Source: JAFGGG01 sp964638895
Lineage (GTDB): Bacteria > Spirochaetota > Spirochaetia > SZUA-6 > RPPD01
Direction of reading: 5' to 3'
Assembly: GCA_964638895.1 (NCBI GenBank)
Contig: CAZWYY010000039.1
Coordinates: 1 to 38,494, forward strand
DNA length: 38,494 bases
The notes under the pieces are model-generated. The model was not told the origin of the DNA and did not search any database. It was given only the letters and a program-made list of their open reading frames with translations. The translations under genes were made by a program, and so were the position numbers. Positions 15,274 through 23,216 of the stretch are shown piece after piece; position 1 is the stretch's first letter, and every line of letters begins with the position of its first letter.

Positions 15274-17046
15274 ATGGCAAATATTGAAGAACTGCTGCGA
15301 AAACGTAAAGAGTTGCTTGAGGAGATAGACAAGGAGATAAAAAAGACATACACAAAAGCTCTGGCCCTGATGTTTACCGATATAGTCGGTTCCACGGCGT
15401 ATTTTGAAAAAAAGGGGGATATCGCCGGCAGGCAGATGATCCAGACCCACAACGATATCCTGTTTCCCGTGATAAAAGAACACGGTGGACGTATAATCAA
15501 GACTATCGGTGATTCGATTATGGCCAGCTTTGAGAACCCTTTGGATGGTGTAACAAGCGCAATCAAAATGCAGCAGGCCTTGACGCGTTACAACAAGGAC
15601 AAAACGGAGGATGAGAAGATCAAGGTCAGGATGGGCCTGCATTTCGGTGAGGCGGTAGTGGATGAGAAGGATCTGTTCGGTGATGTGGTGAACACCTCGG
15701 CCAGGGTGGAGGCCAGGGCGTACGCGGGTGAGATCATCATCTCTTCCTCTTTAAAAAAACAGATCGAAAGAGCGGGGCTGCCCGTGATTTTTCTGGGCAG
15801 TGATTTTGTAAAGGGCAAAAACCAGCGAATAGATTTTTTTCTGATCAACTGGGACAACCGTGAGCCGGACGAGGTGGCGGAATCCTGGAAGCTTCGGCAT
15901 AGTACCGCGGCCGAACAGGGGAAAAAAATCTCATCCGCCCCTAAAGTAGAGATAAAACGGAACATCGATCTGCGCGGCAAGGCCGCGGAACTTAAGCCGC
16001 TTTCCGCCAAAGGCAATCCGTATCTTAACAGGGTCATGCTGCCGCATCCCGGTATGTTTTACGGCCGCAAGGCCCTTATCAGGCGTATTTTTACACGTCT
16101 TACGGCCCAGCGGCCGCAGTCGATTTCACTTGTAGGCGAACGCAGGATAGGAAAGTCATCGCTGCTTAATTACCTGAATTTTCCCGGCTCACGGCTTACC
16201 TGTACGGAGGATGCGGAACAGTATATCCAGCTTTTTATCGATTTTCAGCAGTTGAGGGCTTTGGATGAGAATGGGCTGATCGCCGTGATCTTTAAAGAGC
16301 TCCAGCGGCAGCTTAAGGAAAATATCACCCTGCGGCTTGTCCCGGATTTTGACGGTATGCACATACTGTGCGAGACCCTAAGCAAGGCGGGATATAAACT
16401 TATCCTGTTTTTTGACGAGTTCGAATCCGTGACCAAGAACGAAAAGATCGGACCGGAATTTTATTCTTTCTTCAGGTCCCTGGCCAATAATTTCCCCATG
16501 GCCTTTGTCACCGCGACCGGCCGCAATTTAAAGGATATGTGCGTCACACACGAAATTTCAGACTCGCCCTTTTTTAATATTTTCACGGTACAGAATGTGG
16601 GTCTGTTCAAGGCCGACGAGGCGCATGAACTGATTACCGGGCCTTCGGCTCATAATGGGCTTCCCCTGGAACCCCTGAAGGCTGAGATTCTGGACCAAGG
16701 GGGAAGGTATCCCTTCTTCCTGCAGATGCTCTGTTCCGCCTGGTTTGAGTTTCTGGAGAGTGAGGGCCTTAAGGCCTCCGATTTTACGGGCGGAAAAATG
16801 CCCAGGGAGGTTGAAAACCTGTTTAGGGAAGAGGCCGAACCGCATTTTGAGTATATTCTGGAAACACTCCAGGAGCAGGAGATCGGCTGCTTGAAAACGG
16901 TAATAGCGGGCGGCGCGCCCGATCCACAGTCGGTCTATACGGAGCTGCTGGAAAAGAAGGGGTATATCGTCTGCGGTGAGCAGAACGAGTATAAGCCGTT
17001 CTGCGCACAGTTCGAGTTGTTTCTGCGCCGCAGATTGATGACTTAA
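15274..17046 (+). CDS. Class III adenylate cyclase fused to AAA/STAND-like NTPase
   Basis: A 590-residue two-domain protein. After a short coiled-coil start (LLRKRKELLEEIDKEIKK), a class III nucleotide cyclase domain covers about 28-195. FTDIVGS supplies Asp36, GGRIIKTIGD supplies Lys76 and Asp80, and DLFGDVVNTSAR supplies Asp133, Asn140 and Arg144. All residues expected for metal, adenine and transition-state binding are present, so an active enzyme making cAMP is likely. From about 262, FYGRKALIRRIFTRL leads into Walker A GERRIGKS (288-295) and Walker B KLILFFDEFES (375-385). SPFFNIFT near 431-438 marks paralogy with the preceding gene. The NTPase half probably gates the cyclase. Last gene of the operon. 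Confidence 0.85.
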   Translation: MANIEELLRKRKELLEEIDKEIKKTYTKALALMFTDIVGSTAYFEKKGDIAGRQMIQTHNDILFPVIKEHGGRIIKTIGDSIMASFENPLDGVTSAIKMQQALTRYNKDKTEDEKIKVRMGLHFGEAVVDEKDLFGDVVNTSARVEARAYAGEIIISSSLKKQIERAGLPVIFLGSDFVKGKNQRIDFFLINWDNREPDEVAESWKLRHSTAAEQGKKISSAPKVEIKRNIDLRGKAAELKPLSAKGNPYLNRVMLPHPGMFYGRKALIRRIFTRLTAQRPQSISLVGERRIGKSSLLNYLNFPGSRLTCTEDAEQYIQLFIDFQQLRALDENGLIAVIFKELQRQLKENITLRLVPDFDGMHILCETLSKAGYKLILFFDEFESVTKNEKIGPEFYSFFRSLANNFPMAFVTATGRNLKDMCVTHEISDSPFFNIFTVQNVGLFKADEAHELITGPSAHNGLPLEPLKAEILDQGGRYPFFLQMLCSAWFEFLESEGLKASDFTGGKMPREVENLFREEAEPHFEYILETLQEQEIGCLKTVIAGGAPDPQSVYTELLEKKGYIVCGEQNEYKPFCAQFELFLRRRLMT

Positions 17047-17064
17047 GGGAACATGGATTGCGCA

Positions 17065-17113
17065 GATTACCGCGGATTATGGGAAAGCGTGTATCCGTGT
17101 CATCCGCGTAATC
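17065..17113 (+). repeat. Imperfect inverted repeat between convergent genes
   Basis: Arms 17065-17077 and 17102-17113 pair except for one bulged base, around a 24-base loop. The GCGCAGATTAC/GCGGATT wording recurs in the repeat region near 18 kb. It could end transcription of the NTPase cluster, though there is no T-run. Confidence 0.5.
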
Positions 17114-17140
17114 GGTATTTGATTCACCATGCATTGATTT

Positions 17141-17707
17141 TTATTCTTTGGCTCCGGCTTCCAATAGTAGTCTGACTATTTCGGCATGTCCATGTGCTTT
17201 CGCCCTGTCCAAAGCCGTTACCCCGCTTTGACTGCACCGCTGGTTCACATCTATTTTACTGTTTTCAAGCAATAATTTAACCAGCTTGGTATATCCTTTG
17301 CACGAAGTCCTTATTAACAGTGTTGAACCCTGTCTGTTTCTGGCGTCGACGCCTATGCCATGTGTTATCAAGTTCTCTGCGATATCCATTTTATTTAAAG
17401 CCAAAGCCGTTGTGATGCATGTGTCGTTCCATTGTTCATTGGGCGGAGCGGGAATTGAGCGGGCGCCTTTTTCGATAAGAAAACTCACCATATCATTGTC
17501 GCTTGACACTATTGCCACCAATAAAGGCGACTCACCGTACTCTGTTACGCTTTTATTGATATCCACCCCCTGCTCGATTAATTTGCTTATTGAATCCTTG
17601 TCTCCGTTTTGAATTGCTTCAACCAGCTTTTCTTCCATGCTAAGCTGTGGTCCGCAGCTTAGCGCAAAAACCGTGCAAACCCAGATAATATATCTCAACC
17701 TCTTCAT
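17141..17707 (-). CDS. Ankyrin-repeat lipoprotein
   Basis: A 188-residue protein starting at 17707; GGAGG lies 11 bases upstream, and an in-frame ATG six codons earlier overlaps that site. The lipobox FALSC gives an N-terminal lipid-carrying Cys. At least four ankyrin repeats follow: KLVEAIQNGDKDSISKLIEQG, SPLLVAIVSSDNDMVSFLIEKGA, STLLIRTSCKGYTKLVKLLLEN and TALDRAKAHGHAEIVRLLLEAGA. Ankyrin repeats mediate protein binding; the partner is unknown. It is a single gene, convergent with the cyclase operon. Confidence 0.8.
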   Translation of the reverse strand: MKRLRYIIWVCTVFALSCGPQLSMEEKLVEAIQNGDKDSISKLIEQGVDINKSVTEYGESPLLVAIVSSDNDMVSFLIEKGARSIPAPPNEQWNDTCITTALALNKMDIAENLITHGIGVDARNRQGSTLLIRTSCKGYTKLVKLLLENSKIDVNQRCSQSGVTALDRAKAHGHAEIVRLLLEAGAKE

Positions 17708-17782
17708 ATGCGCTTTAACCTCCATATTATTATATGACGCATTCTTCTGTTACATATGTAGACACACCGTCCGGTAGTAATA

Positions 17783-17798
17783 ATGAAATCTATTTCAT
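17783..17798. promoter_or_regulatory. 16-base palindrome upstream of the ankyrin gene
   Basis: ATGAAAT-CT-ATTTCAT is a perfect seven-base inverted repeat with a two-base centre, 76 bases before the ankyrin start codon. It could be an operator; no matching second copy was seen in the window. Confidence 0.3.
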
Positions 17799-17982
17799 GA
17801 TAAACTATTGCTACAACTCCATGATTTGTCTATTATACTAAACCGCAGGCAGTAATGACAAGAAAAAGTAAAAAATTTCAACGGTTCCCGGCAAGAGGAC
17901 GCTGCGTGAACGGCGGATATGCCGAAAGAAGCAAATCACAGCCTTATTATGAATTTAATTAAAAGAGATATTCAAACACCTT

Positions 17983-18131
17983 ACGCGGATTGCGCAGATT
18001 ATGAAGGATTACTCAGATTTTATGGCTCACGGATTTTCATGGATCAAGTACGGATAAAAACACAAATTCTACAGATTATTAGAAAACACGGAAACCGCAG
18101 ATTTCGCTGATTATAAAGGATTCCGCAGATT
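17983..18131 (+). repeat. Degenerate short tandem repeats (GCGCAGATT-like)
   Basis: The stretch is built from decayed copies of a 9-10 base unit such as ACGCGGATT, GCGCAGATT, ATGAAGGATT, ACTCAGATT, ACCGCAGATT and CCGCAGATT. Related wording occurs at 17061-17113. It encodes no credible protein. Together with 17708-17982, in which I see only the 16-base palindrome and AT-rich sequence, it makes up the first part of the gene-poor stretch before the DUF6485-like gene. Confidence 0.6.
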
Positions 18132-18172
18132 AAAATACAAAAAAATAAAAATACGTTAGTTATAGTATATAT

Positions 18173-18361
18173 ATGCCTGTTGATTCACTCAAAACTTCAT
18201 CGAGAAAGAAAAACCCTGATTATATTCCGCGGGGGATGAATGTCCTGCAGGAAATATATTATGAGATGCGGTTATTCGGAGCAGTATCACAGCTCATCTA
18301 TCAGATTGTCCAGCAGTATTATACCGAAGAATCGGGAAGGAAGCTTACCTCTGCGGTGTAA
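18173..18361 (+). CDS. Doubtful small ORF in the gene-poor region
   Basis: A 62-residue frame (MPVDSLKTSSRKKNPDYIPRG...) with a hydrophobic, helical middle (MRLFGAVSQLIYQIVQQYY). It follows a TATAGT-like box but has no ribosome site and no family I recognise. It could be a remnant of a mobile-element protein, given what follows it, or just an open stretch. Confidence 0.2.
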   Translation: MPVDSLKTSSRKKNPDYIPRGMNVLQEIYYEMRLFGAVSQLIYQIVQQYYTEESGRKLTSAV

Positions 18362-18440
18362 ACTTGCACGTACGGCCCCCGAGGGGGAGCAATAGGTAAT
18401 GAAAAGGGAGAACCTTTCGTTTACGTGAGTTAACAGACAT
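18340..18440 (+). mobile_element. Possible relic of a group II intron
   Basis: CTGCGGTGTAAACTTGCACGTACGG followed by a CCCCC/GGGGG stem resembles the conserved RNA stretch near the reverse-transcriptase gene of bacterial group II introns (stem with a GCACGTACGG-type right arm, then G-rich sequence). No reverse transcriptase and no domain V were found nearby. From 18441 to 18545 I see nothing else recognisable. Confidence 0.25.
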
Positions 18441-18545
18441 TCAAGTAGTTGTCTATTGTTCTCTACTCTACTGCGCATCCGTGAGCTTATAACTCAGACT
18501 CCTTTGCTGTTGCAATTTCTCTGTTTTTTTGTCTAGAGTAGTTCC

Positions 18546-18740
18546 ATGAACTGTCAAAACATGAGTAAAAACCAGACGCAGTGTAACTGTACCTATGCGG
18601 GCTGCCCGCGCTACGGTGTGTGCTGCGAATGCATTGCTTATCACCGCAGGATGAATGAGCTTCCGGCCTGCTATTTTACCAAACAGGAAGAACGAACCTA
18701 TAATCGCAGCATAGATTATTTTATACGGAACCGGCGCTAG
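18546..18740 (+). CDS. DUF6485-like cysteine-rich small protein
   Basis: A 64-residue protein with Cys at 3, 13, 15, 20, 26, 27, 29 and 42 in the order CNCTYAGCPRYGVCCECIAYH, then LPACYF and a Tyr/Arg-rich end (RTYNRSIDYFIRN). The pattern fits the short DUF6485 family of anaerobes, a putative zinc- or iron-sulfur-binding protein of unknown role. No strong Shine-Dalgarno is present; an in-frame ATG at 18561 is an alternative start. It ends 20 bases inside the 3-prime end of the convergent TPR-like gene. Confidence 0.7.
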   Translation: MNCQNMSKNQTQCNCTYAGCPRYGVCCECIAYHRRMNELPACYFTKQEERTYNRSIDYFIRNRR

Positions 18741-19572
18741 ACGCTTCCGTCGTACGGGCCTGTATGCCCTTCTCATAGAACCACGAGGCCGCGTCTTTAA
18801 TAATCTGCGAAAGCATCAGCACCTCGATATTTTTCTTCCGGGCGGTTTCCATGATTTTATTCCATGAATCCTCCGGATGCGCGTCCCGCAGGGTTTTGGC
18901 CGATGATTCCACCTGTTCCTTTATATCCGGGTCCCTAGCGGAATACGAATCAAGCAGGTAAAGCGTGAGTATAAGCAGGACCATGTCGTTCGTAATGTGA
19001 AGCAAAGACAACAGGGTATTCTTACCCTGCGTCTCCTTATTTTGCTGCAGCAGGGAAAAGGCGTAGTTCCATCTTATCCAGTCCCGGTGATGGGTGCCGC
19101 TCATCTCAAGCAGTGAGTTAAAAAATGTTTCCGCTTCCTCGGGGTTATTGGACAGCAGGTAGGGCAGGCTGAACTGGATTGCGTATTTTTGAATACGTGC
19201 CGGGTTCTTGCGCGTCAGGTGCTTTTCGAGCTTCTGAATTCCGTCCATATGCGAGGTAACAAGGTAAGAGTTGATGAGAATTTTTATATAACTGCTGCGC
19301 ACCGAGCCCTTTTTAAATATCCTCTCTTCGAGGTAGCCGATGAGACCGTTCCAGTCCTCTTTTTCAAGGTAAGAATAGAAACGCAGGTTAAATATAAAAT
19401 AGGTGTTAAAAACCGCAAGAAATGCCAAAAAGATTATTACGATAAGGATATTTTGTCTTACCACCAGCAGGAAACTTTCTTGTCCCATAAAAAACAACGG
19501 GGCAAAAAAGATAAGGATAAAGGAAAGAATCAGTACCACGTTAAAGGTAATAAAAAGAGCTCTAAATTTCAT
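18721..19572 (-). CDS. Membrane protein with TPR-like helical domain
   Basis: A 283-residue protein with two N-terminal membrane helices (about 6-30 and 39-65), followed by a cytoplasmic helical-repeat region with TPR-like pairs (DWNGLIGYLEERIFKKGSVR, YLLSNNPEEAETFFNSLLEM, WNYAFSLLQQNKETQGKNTLLSLL). It resembles conserved hypothetical proteins of spirochaetes, but I cannot give a function. It is divergent from the HD-GYP gene with 67 bases between. The small Cys-rich gene overlaps its 3-prime end. Confidence 0.65.
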   Translation of the reverse strand: MKFRALFITFNVVLILSFILIFFAPLFFMGQESFLLVVRQNILIVIIFLAFLAVFNTYFIFNLRFYSYLEKEDWNGLIGYLEERIFKKGSVRSSYIKILINSYLVTSHMDGIQKLEKHLTRKNPARIQKYAIQFSLPYLLSNNPEEAETFFNSLLEMSGTHHRDWIRWNYAFSLLQQNKETQGKNTLLSLLHITNDMVLLILTLYLLDSYSARDPDIKEQVESSAKTLRDAHPEDSWNKIMETARKKNIEVLMLSQIIKDAASWFYEKGIQARTTEASSAGSV

Positions 19573-19598
19573 GTAACATCCCCTATACTAAGCGGTTA

Positions 19599-19607
19599 TG
19601 TTATAAT
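19599..19607 (+). promoter_or_regulatory. Extended -10 promoter for the HD-GYP/kinase operon
   Basis: TGTTATAAT is a full extended -10 element, 33 bases before the HD-GYP start codon. No convincing -35 is present. AGGAG eight bases before the ATG is the ribosome site. Confidence 0.5.
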
Positions 19608-19639
19608 ATAATTAAAGCCGGGTCAACAGGAGCCAAAAA

Positions 19640-20803
19640 ATGAAGAACATAAGTGTCGATAACCTGTCACCTAATTCATATTTCAGTGAACCGGTTTTTT
19701 TGGATAATAAATATATCCTGCTTTCTCCGGATGTACCGGTTGATGTAGCACTGATAGAACGCCTAAAAAAGTGGAGTATAGAAAAGGTGTATACCAATGG
19801 AGTATACATCGGAAAATCCGAATACACCACCGCGGCCGATAAAGAAACCATCGAGTTCAACCTGGAACAGGATGTAAAAAACCAGACCGCCCAGGAATTG
19901 GTGACCAAATTCTATTTCGATTTACTCACTTTTTGCAGGAATTTGTTCGCGGAGTTCACCCAAAAGAACCAACTGAATCTCGAACTTATTTCGGACAAGA
20001 TTAAGGCCGCAATCGAGCATATTAAACAACACAGGGATATGATTCTGAGATTCAATGAGTTGAAGTATCCCACGGATAATTATCTCTATAACCACAGTGT
20101 GAATGTGGCGCTGCTTTCCCTGGCAATCGGCAATATCCTGAAGCTGCCGCCGCATAAACTCATCGAACTGGGGATGGCCGCGCTTCTGCATGATATTGGG
20201 ATGATCAAACTCCCCCCGGGGCTTTACCTCTCCGCCAATCCGCTGAGTCCCCAGGAGCGAAAAACCATCATGGCGCATACGGTGCTTGGATATAAAATCC
20301 TCAAGGGCTTTTCCGTGGCCGAGAGTATCGCCCTGGCGGCAATAGAACATCATGAACGGCTTGACGGCAGCGGTTACCCGCGGGCGCTTAAGCAGGAGAA
20401 TATTTCCATTTACGGAAAGATAGTGGCCGTGGCCTGCTCTTTTGACGGCAGTACCTCAAGCCGGCCGTTTAAAGAGAGTATGGACGGCTACCATGGGATT
20501 GTGGATCTGATAAAAACCAACAAGCACCGTTACGATGAAAACGTGCTGAAGGCCCTTGTGTTCGCGATTTCACTGTATCCCATCGGAACGCAGGTGCTTT
20601 TATCGGACAATGCCGTCGGGGTGGTGGTAAAAACAAATCCCAAAAACCCGAAATGCCCGATTGTACGCATCCTCATCGATAAGTCCGGCAAACGTCTTAC
20701 CGAGCCGGTGTTGATTCAAACCTCCGAGGAGCCCTCCGGGATTTCCATCTGGCGTGTTTTGGAGGACTACGAGAAACCGAAACTTGAAAATGAAAAAAAG
20801 TAA
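19640..20803 (+). CDS. HD-GYP domain protein (c-di-GMP phosphodiesterase family)
   Basis: A 387-residue protein. Residues about 1-60 resemble the small beta-rich N-terminal domain often found before HD-GYP in spirochaetes (LSPNSYFSEPVFLDNKYILL). The HD-GYP domain has the first His in YNHSVNVALLS (His152), LLHDIGM (His184, Asp185) and HHERLDGSGYP (237-247). The usual metal-site motif ADVFDALTSDRP reads ACSFDGSTSSRP, so the first Asp is Cys266. Activity may be altered. A C-terminal beta-rich segment (IGTQVLLSDNAVGVVVKTNP) is typical of this subgroup. The kinase gene starts 12 bases downstream, so the two are probably co-transcribed. Confidence 0.85.
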   Translation: MKNISVDNLSPNSYFSEPVFLDNKYILLSPDVPVDVALIERLKKWSIEKVYTNGVYIGKSEYTTAADKETIEFNLEQDVKNQTAQELVTKFYFDLLTFCRNLFAEFTQKNQLNLELISDKIKAAIEHIKQHRDMILRFNELKYPTDNYLYNHSVNVALLSLAIGNILKLPPHKLIELGMAALLHDIGMIKLPPGLYLSANPLSPQERKTIMAHTVLGYKILKGFSVAESIALAAIEHHERLDGSGYPRALKQENISIYGKIVAVACSFDGSTSSRPFKESMDGYHGIVDLIKTNKHRYDENVLKALVFAISLYPIGTQVLLSDNAVGVVVKTNPKNPKCPIVRILIDKSGKRLTEPVLIQTSEEPSGISIWRVLEDYEKPKLENEKK

Positions 20804-20815
20804 ACGGGTGTAGGC

Positions 20816-22474
20816 ATGACAATCCGGATTATACTCCCCTCCGGCAAAAAAAAGACCGTGGCCGTGGGCACAACGGCCGGCGAAATCCTTGCGGATCATG
20901 AATTCGACAATCAGCGGACCGCCATAATAGCGGCCAGGGTAAACAACGAGATAGTGAGCCTCTCGTATAACCTCGGGGTCAACTGCTCGCTGCACCCGGT
21001 GCTGCTTAATTCACGGGATGGTATGAATATCTATCGCCGCTCTCTCTGCTACCTCCTGGCTATCGCCAGTAAAAGGGTATTTAAGGGGCGGAGGCTTGTC
21101 ATCGGGCATTCCCTGGGAAGGGGGTATTACTACTACCTGGACGGTATGGATGTTATTCCGCCGGAAGACCTGGCCGGGCTGCGGGCGGAAATGCAGCGGC
21201 TGGTGGGCCGGGACCTCCCCATCACCAGGCATAAAATGTCCTACACCGAGGCCCTGGCCTATTTTAAGGAGAATAATCAGCCGGATACCGCTCTTCTGAT
21301 TAAGAACAGCAATGAGCCCAGGATTCCCGTTAACAGGTGCGGAGATTTTATCGACATCTCCCACGGTCCGCTTGCACCCGCCACCGGCATGCTGCATGTG
21401 TTTGATATTATGGCCTATCCCCCCGGTTTTATCCTGCGTTACCCGCCCCTGTCCGCGCCCGGTAAAATCCAGGCCTTTGAGGACAACCCTCTGCTTTTTT
21501 CTGTGTACCAGGAGTATAAACACTGGGGCAAGATACTGAAGCTTAATTGCATCGGCCGTCTGAATGAAAAAATCAAAGAGGGCGGAATCAAGGAGTTCAT
21601 TGAAATCGCGGAAGCGCTGCACAACAGTAAAATCATGGAGATCGCCGAGGTTATCCGCCAAAAGAAAGACAGCGTAAGCCTGGTGCTGATCGCCGGCCCC
21701 TCCTCATCCGGGAAAACCACCTTCATGAAGAAGCTGTCCATCCAGTTAAAGGTATTCGGGATTACTCCCGTGAATGTTTCCATAGACAACTATTTTTTAC
21801 CGCGTAGTCTTACCCCCAAGGATAAAAAGGGAAACTACGATTATGAGACCCTGGCCGCGGTAAATGTCGAGTTGCTGAACACCCATCTCAACCGCCTGTT
21901 CAAGGGCAGGGAGGTACCAATTCCGGTCTATGATTTTGAGGCGGGCATGCCCAAAACCACGGGTACGAAAGTGAAACTGGAGCGCAACTCCATGGTAGTA
22001 ATGGAGGGGATTCACGGTCTGAACGATAACCTGACGCCCCTTATTCCCGTGGAGAAAAAATTTAAGATATACGTATCCGCGCTTACCCAACTTAACCTGG
22101 ATGACCATAACCGGATACCCACAACGGACATCCGCCTTTTACGCAGAATGATAAGGGATCACCGGTTTCGGGGACACAGCGCACTCACCACGTTCAAGAT
22201 GTGGTCCTCGGTGCGCCGCGGGGAAGACAAGTATATTTTCCCGTTCCAGAATAACGCGGATATGGCTTTTAACTCCAGCCTGGATTACGAGCTTTCGATT
22301 TTGAAGGTATACGCCGAACCTTTGTTGAAAACCATCGAGCCGTCCCATCGTGAATACAGCGAGGTTCAGCGTATGCTTGCCTTTTTAGAAAACGTTATCC
22401 CCATTCCCTCCGGCTGGGTGCCCACCCAGTCCATTTTACGGGAGTTTATCGGGGAAAGCAGTTTTTCCTACTAA
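20816..22474 (+). CDS. Uridine kinase-like nucleoside kinase with TGS and ThrRS-like SAD domains
   Basis: A 552-residue protein. Residues 1-60 form a TGS ubiquitin-like domain (TIRIILPSGKKKTVAVGTT). Residues about 65-220 match the second additional domain of threonyl-tRNA synthetase (IGHSLGRGYYYYLDG; CGDFIDISHGPLAPATG). The C-terminal half is a P-loop kinase of the uridine kinase/phosphoribulokinase family: GPSSSGKT (294-301), VSIDNYFLPR, YDFEAGMP and MVVMEGIHGLN. The combination is known in several bacterial groups, including spirochaetes, where it is annotated as uridine or nucleoside kinase. The role of the synthetase-like part is unclear. It ends in a four-base overlap with the convergent PilZ gene. 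Confidence 0.85.
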   Translation: MTIRIILPSGKKKTVAVGTTAGEILADHEFDNQRTAIIAARVNNEIVSLSYNLGVNCSLHPVLLNSRDGMNIYRRSLCYLLAIASKRVFKGRRLVIGHSLGRGYYYYLDGMDVIPPEDLAGLRAEMQRLVGRDLPITRHKMSYTEALAYFKENNQPDTALLIKNSNEPRIPVNRCGDFIDISHGPLAPATGMLHVFDIMAYPPGFILRYPPLSAPGKIQAFEDNPLLFSVYQEYKHWGKILKLNCIGRLNEKIKEGGIKEFIEIAEALHNSKIMEIAEVIRQKKDSVSLVLIAGPSSSGKTTFMKKLSIQLKVFGITPVNVSIDNYFLPRSLTPKDKKGNYDYETLAAVNVELLNTHLNRLFKGREVPIPVYDFEAGMPKTTGTKVKLERNSMVVMEGIHGLNDNLTPLIPVEKKFKIYVSALTQLNLDDHNRIPTTDIRLLRRMIRDHRFRGHSALTTFKMWSSVRRGEDKYIFPFQNNADMAFNSSLDYELSILKVYAEPLLKTIEPSHREYSEVQRMLAFLENVIPIPSGWVPTQSILREFIGESSFSY

Positions 22475-22836
22475 AGTATAATGGATTCGGTTCTGATAAT
22501 GGTTTTTTCAATCATGTTGATGAACTCTTTGCTGGGTTTGAGGAACATCAGGCCGAAGCCGCTCTCCGTATGCGCGTCATCGGGCCCAAATATGCGGGCC
22601 GAACGCACAACCCTTACCCTGCCCTGGTAAAAACGCTCACCCTGATCGTCAACCAGAATGTCTATCTCCTCGCCAAGCTCGAACAGAGAAAGGTCCTCGG
22701 TTGAGATAAAAATACCGCCCAGTGAAAGGTTTGAGGTTTGAAACTCCATGATTGAAAATACATGATCGGGGGTGGCCTTTTTGATTATGGTTTTAAGAGT
22801 GTACTTCTTTCTGTCGTCCTTACGTTTTTCAACCAT
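22471..22836 (-). CDS. PilZ domain protein
   Basis: A 121-residue protein starting at the ATG at 22836; the longer frame to 22947 overlaps the upstream Cys-cluster gene and lacks family sequence. EKRKDDRKKYTLK carries the RxxxR-like start of PilZ, and TSNLSLGGIFIST is the DxSxxG-type motif with Asn in place of Asp. VRSARIFG and SGFGLMFLKPS complete the barrel. PilZ domains bind cyclic di-GMP, so this may be an effector related to the HD-GYP proteins in the window. Only a weak AAGG ribosome site is present. Confidence 0.8.
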   Translation of the reverse strand: MVEKRKDDRKKYTLKTIIKKATPDHVFSIMEFQTSNLSLGGIFISTEDLSLFELGEEIDILVDDQGERFYQGRVRVVRSARIFGPDDAHTESGFGLMFLKPSKEFINMIEKTIIRTESIIL

Positions 22837-22913
22837 GGCGGGAACCTTTTTGTATTTTAAGTATACGCAATGAGTAACCGGATGTAAAGCATGAATACGA
22901 TTCACATTGCCTG

Positions 22914-23216
22914 TTACCGGAGCAGTTTGGGCAGGAACAGTTTCCATTTTCGGTATTTTTTTACATAGGCGCAGGTTTCTGGCAGATATCGGGAGAACAG
23001 GGCATGAAATATGGTTACCTTTTCGCAGTTTTTACAGATGGCGAACCGTTCCGGGTAGATGGTACAGGTTTTTTCCTCCGTATCCAGAAATTCACAGGGT
23101 TTGTTCAGATTAATGATCACTGACAGGCCGCGGTGCTCCTTTTCATAGCAGCATATTCCGCAGCGTAAACATAAATCCTCCCAGGCCCGGCGTTTTTTTG
23201 CAAAAAATCCACTCAT
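22914..23216 (-). CDS. YkgJ-type cysteine-cluster protein
   Basis: A 100-residue protein with CLRCGICCYEKE near the N-terminus and PCEFLDTEEKTCTIYPERFAICKNC after it, plus CAYVKKY late. This is the CxxCGxCC and C-x-I-Y-x-x-R-P-x-x-C layout of the YkgJ (UPF0153) family, thought to bind zinc or an iron-sulfur cluster. The function is not known. The start overlaps the stop of the membrane-protein gene as ATGA, so the two are translationally coupled. Confidence 0.8.
   Translation of the reverse strand: MSGFFAKKRRAWEDLCLRCGICCYEKEHRGLSVIINLNKPCEFLDTEEKTCTIYPERFAICKNCEKVTIFHALFSRYLPETCAYVKKYRKWKLFLPKLLR

Noticed and set aside
17919..18110. 63-residue open frame on the plus strand
   Set aside because: It runs through the degenerate tandem repeats and has no ribosome site or family likeness.
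17983..18131. Possible CRISPR array
   Set aside because: Units are 9-10 bases, degenerate and without spacers; no cas genes are nearby.
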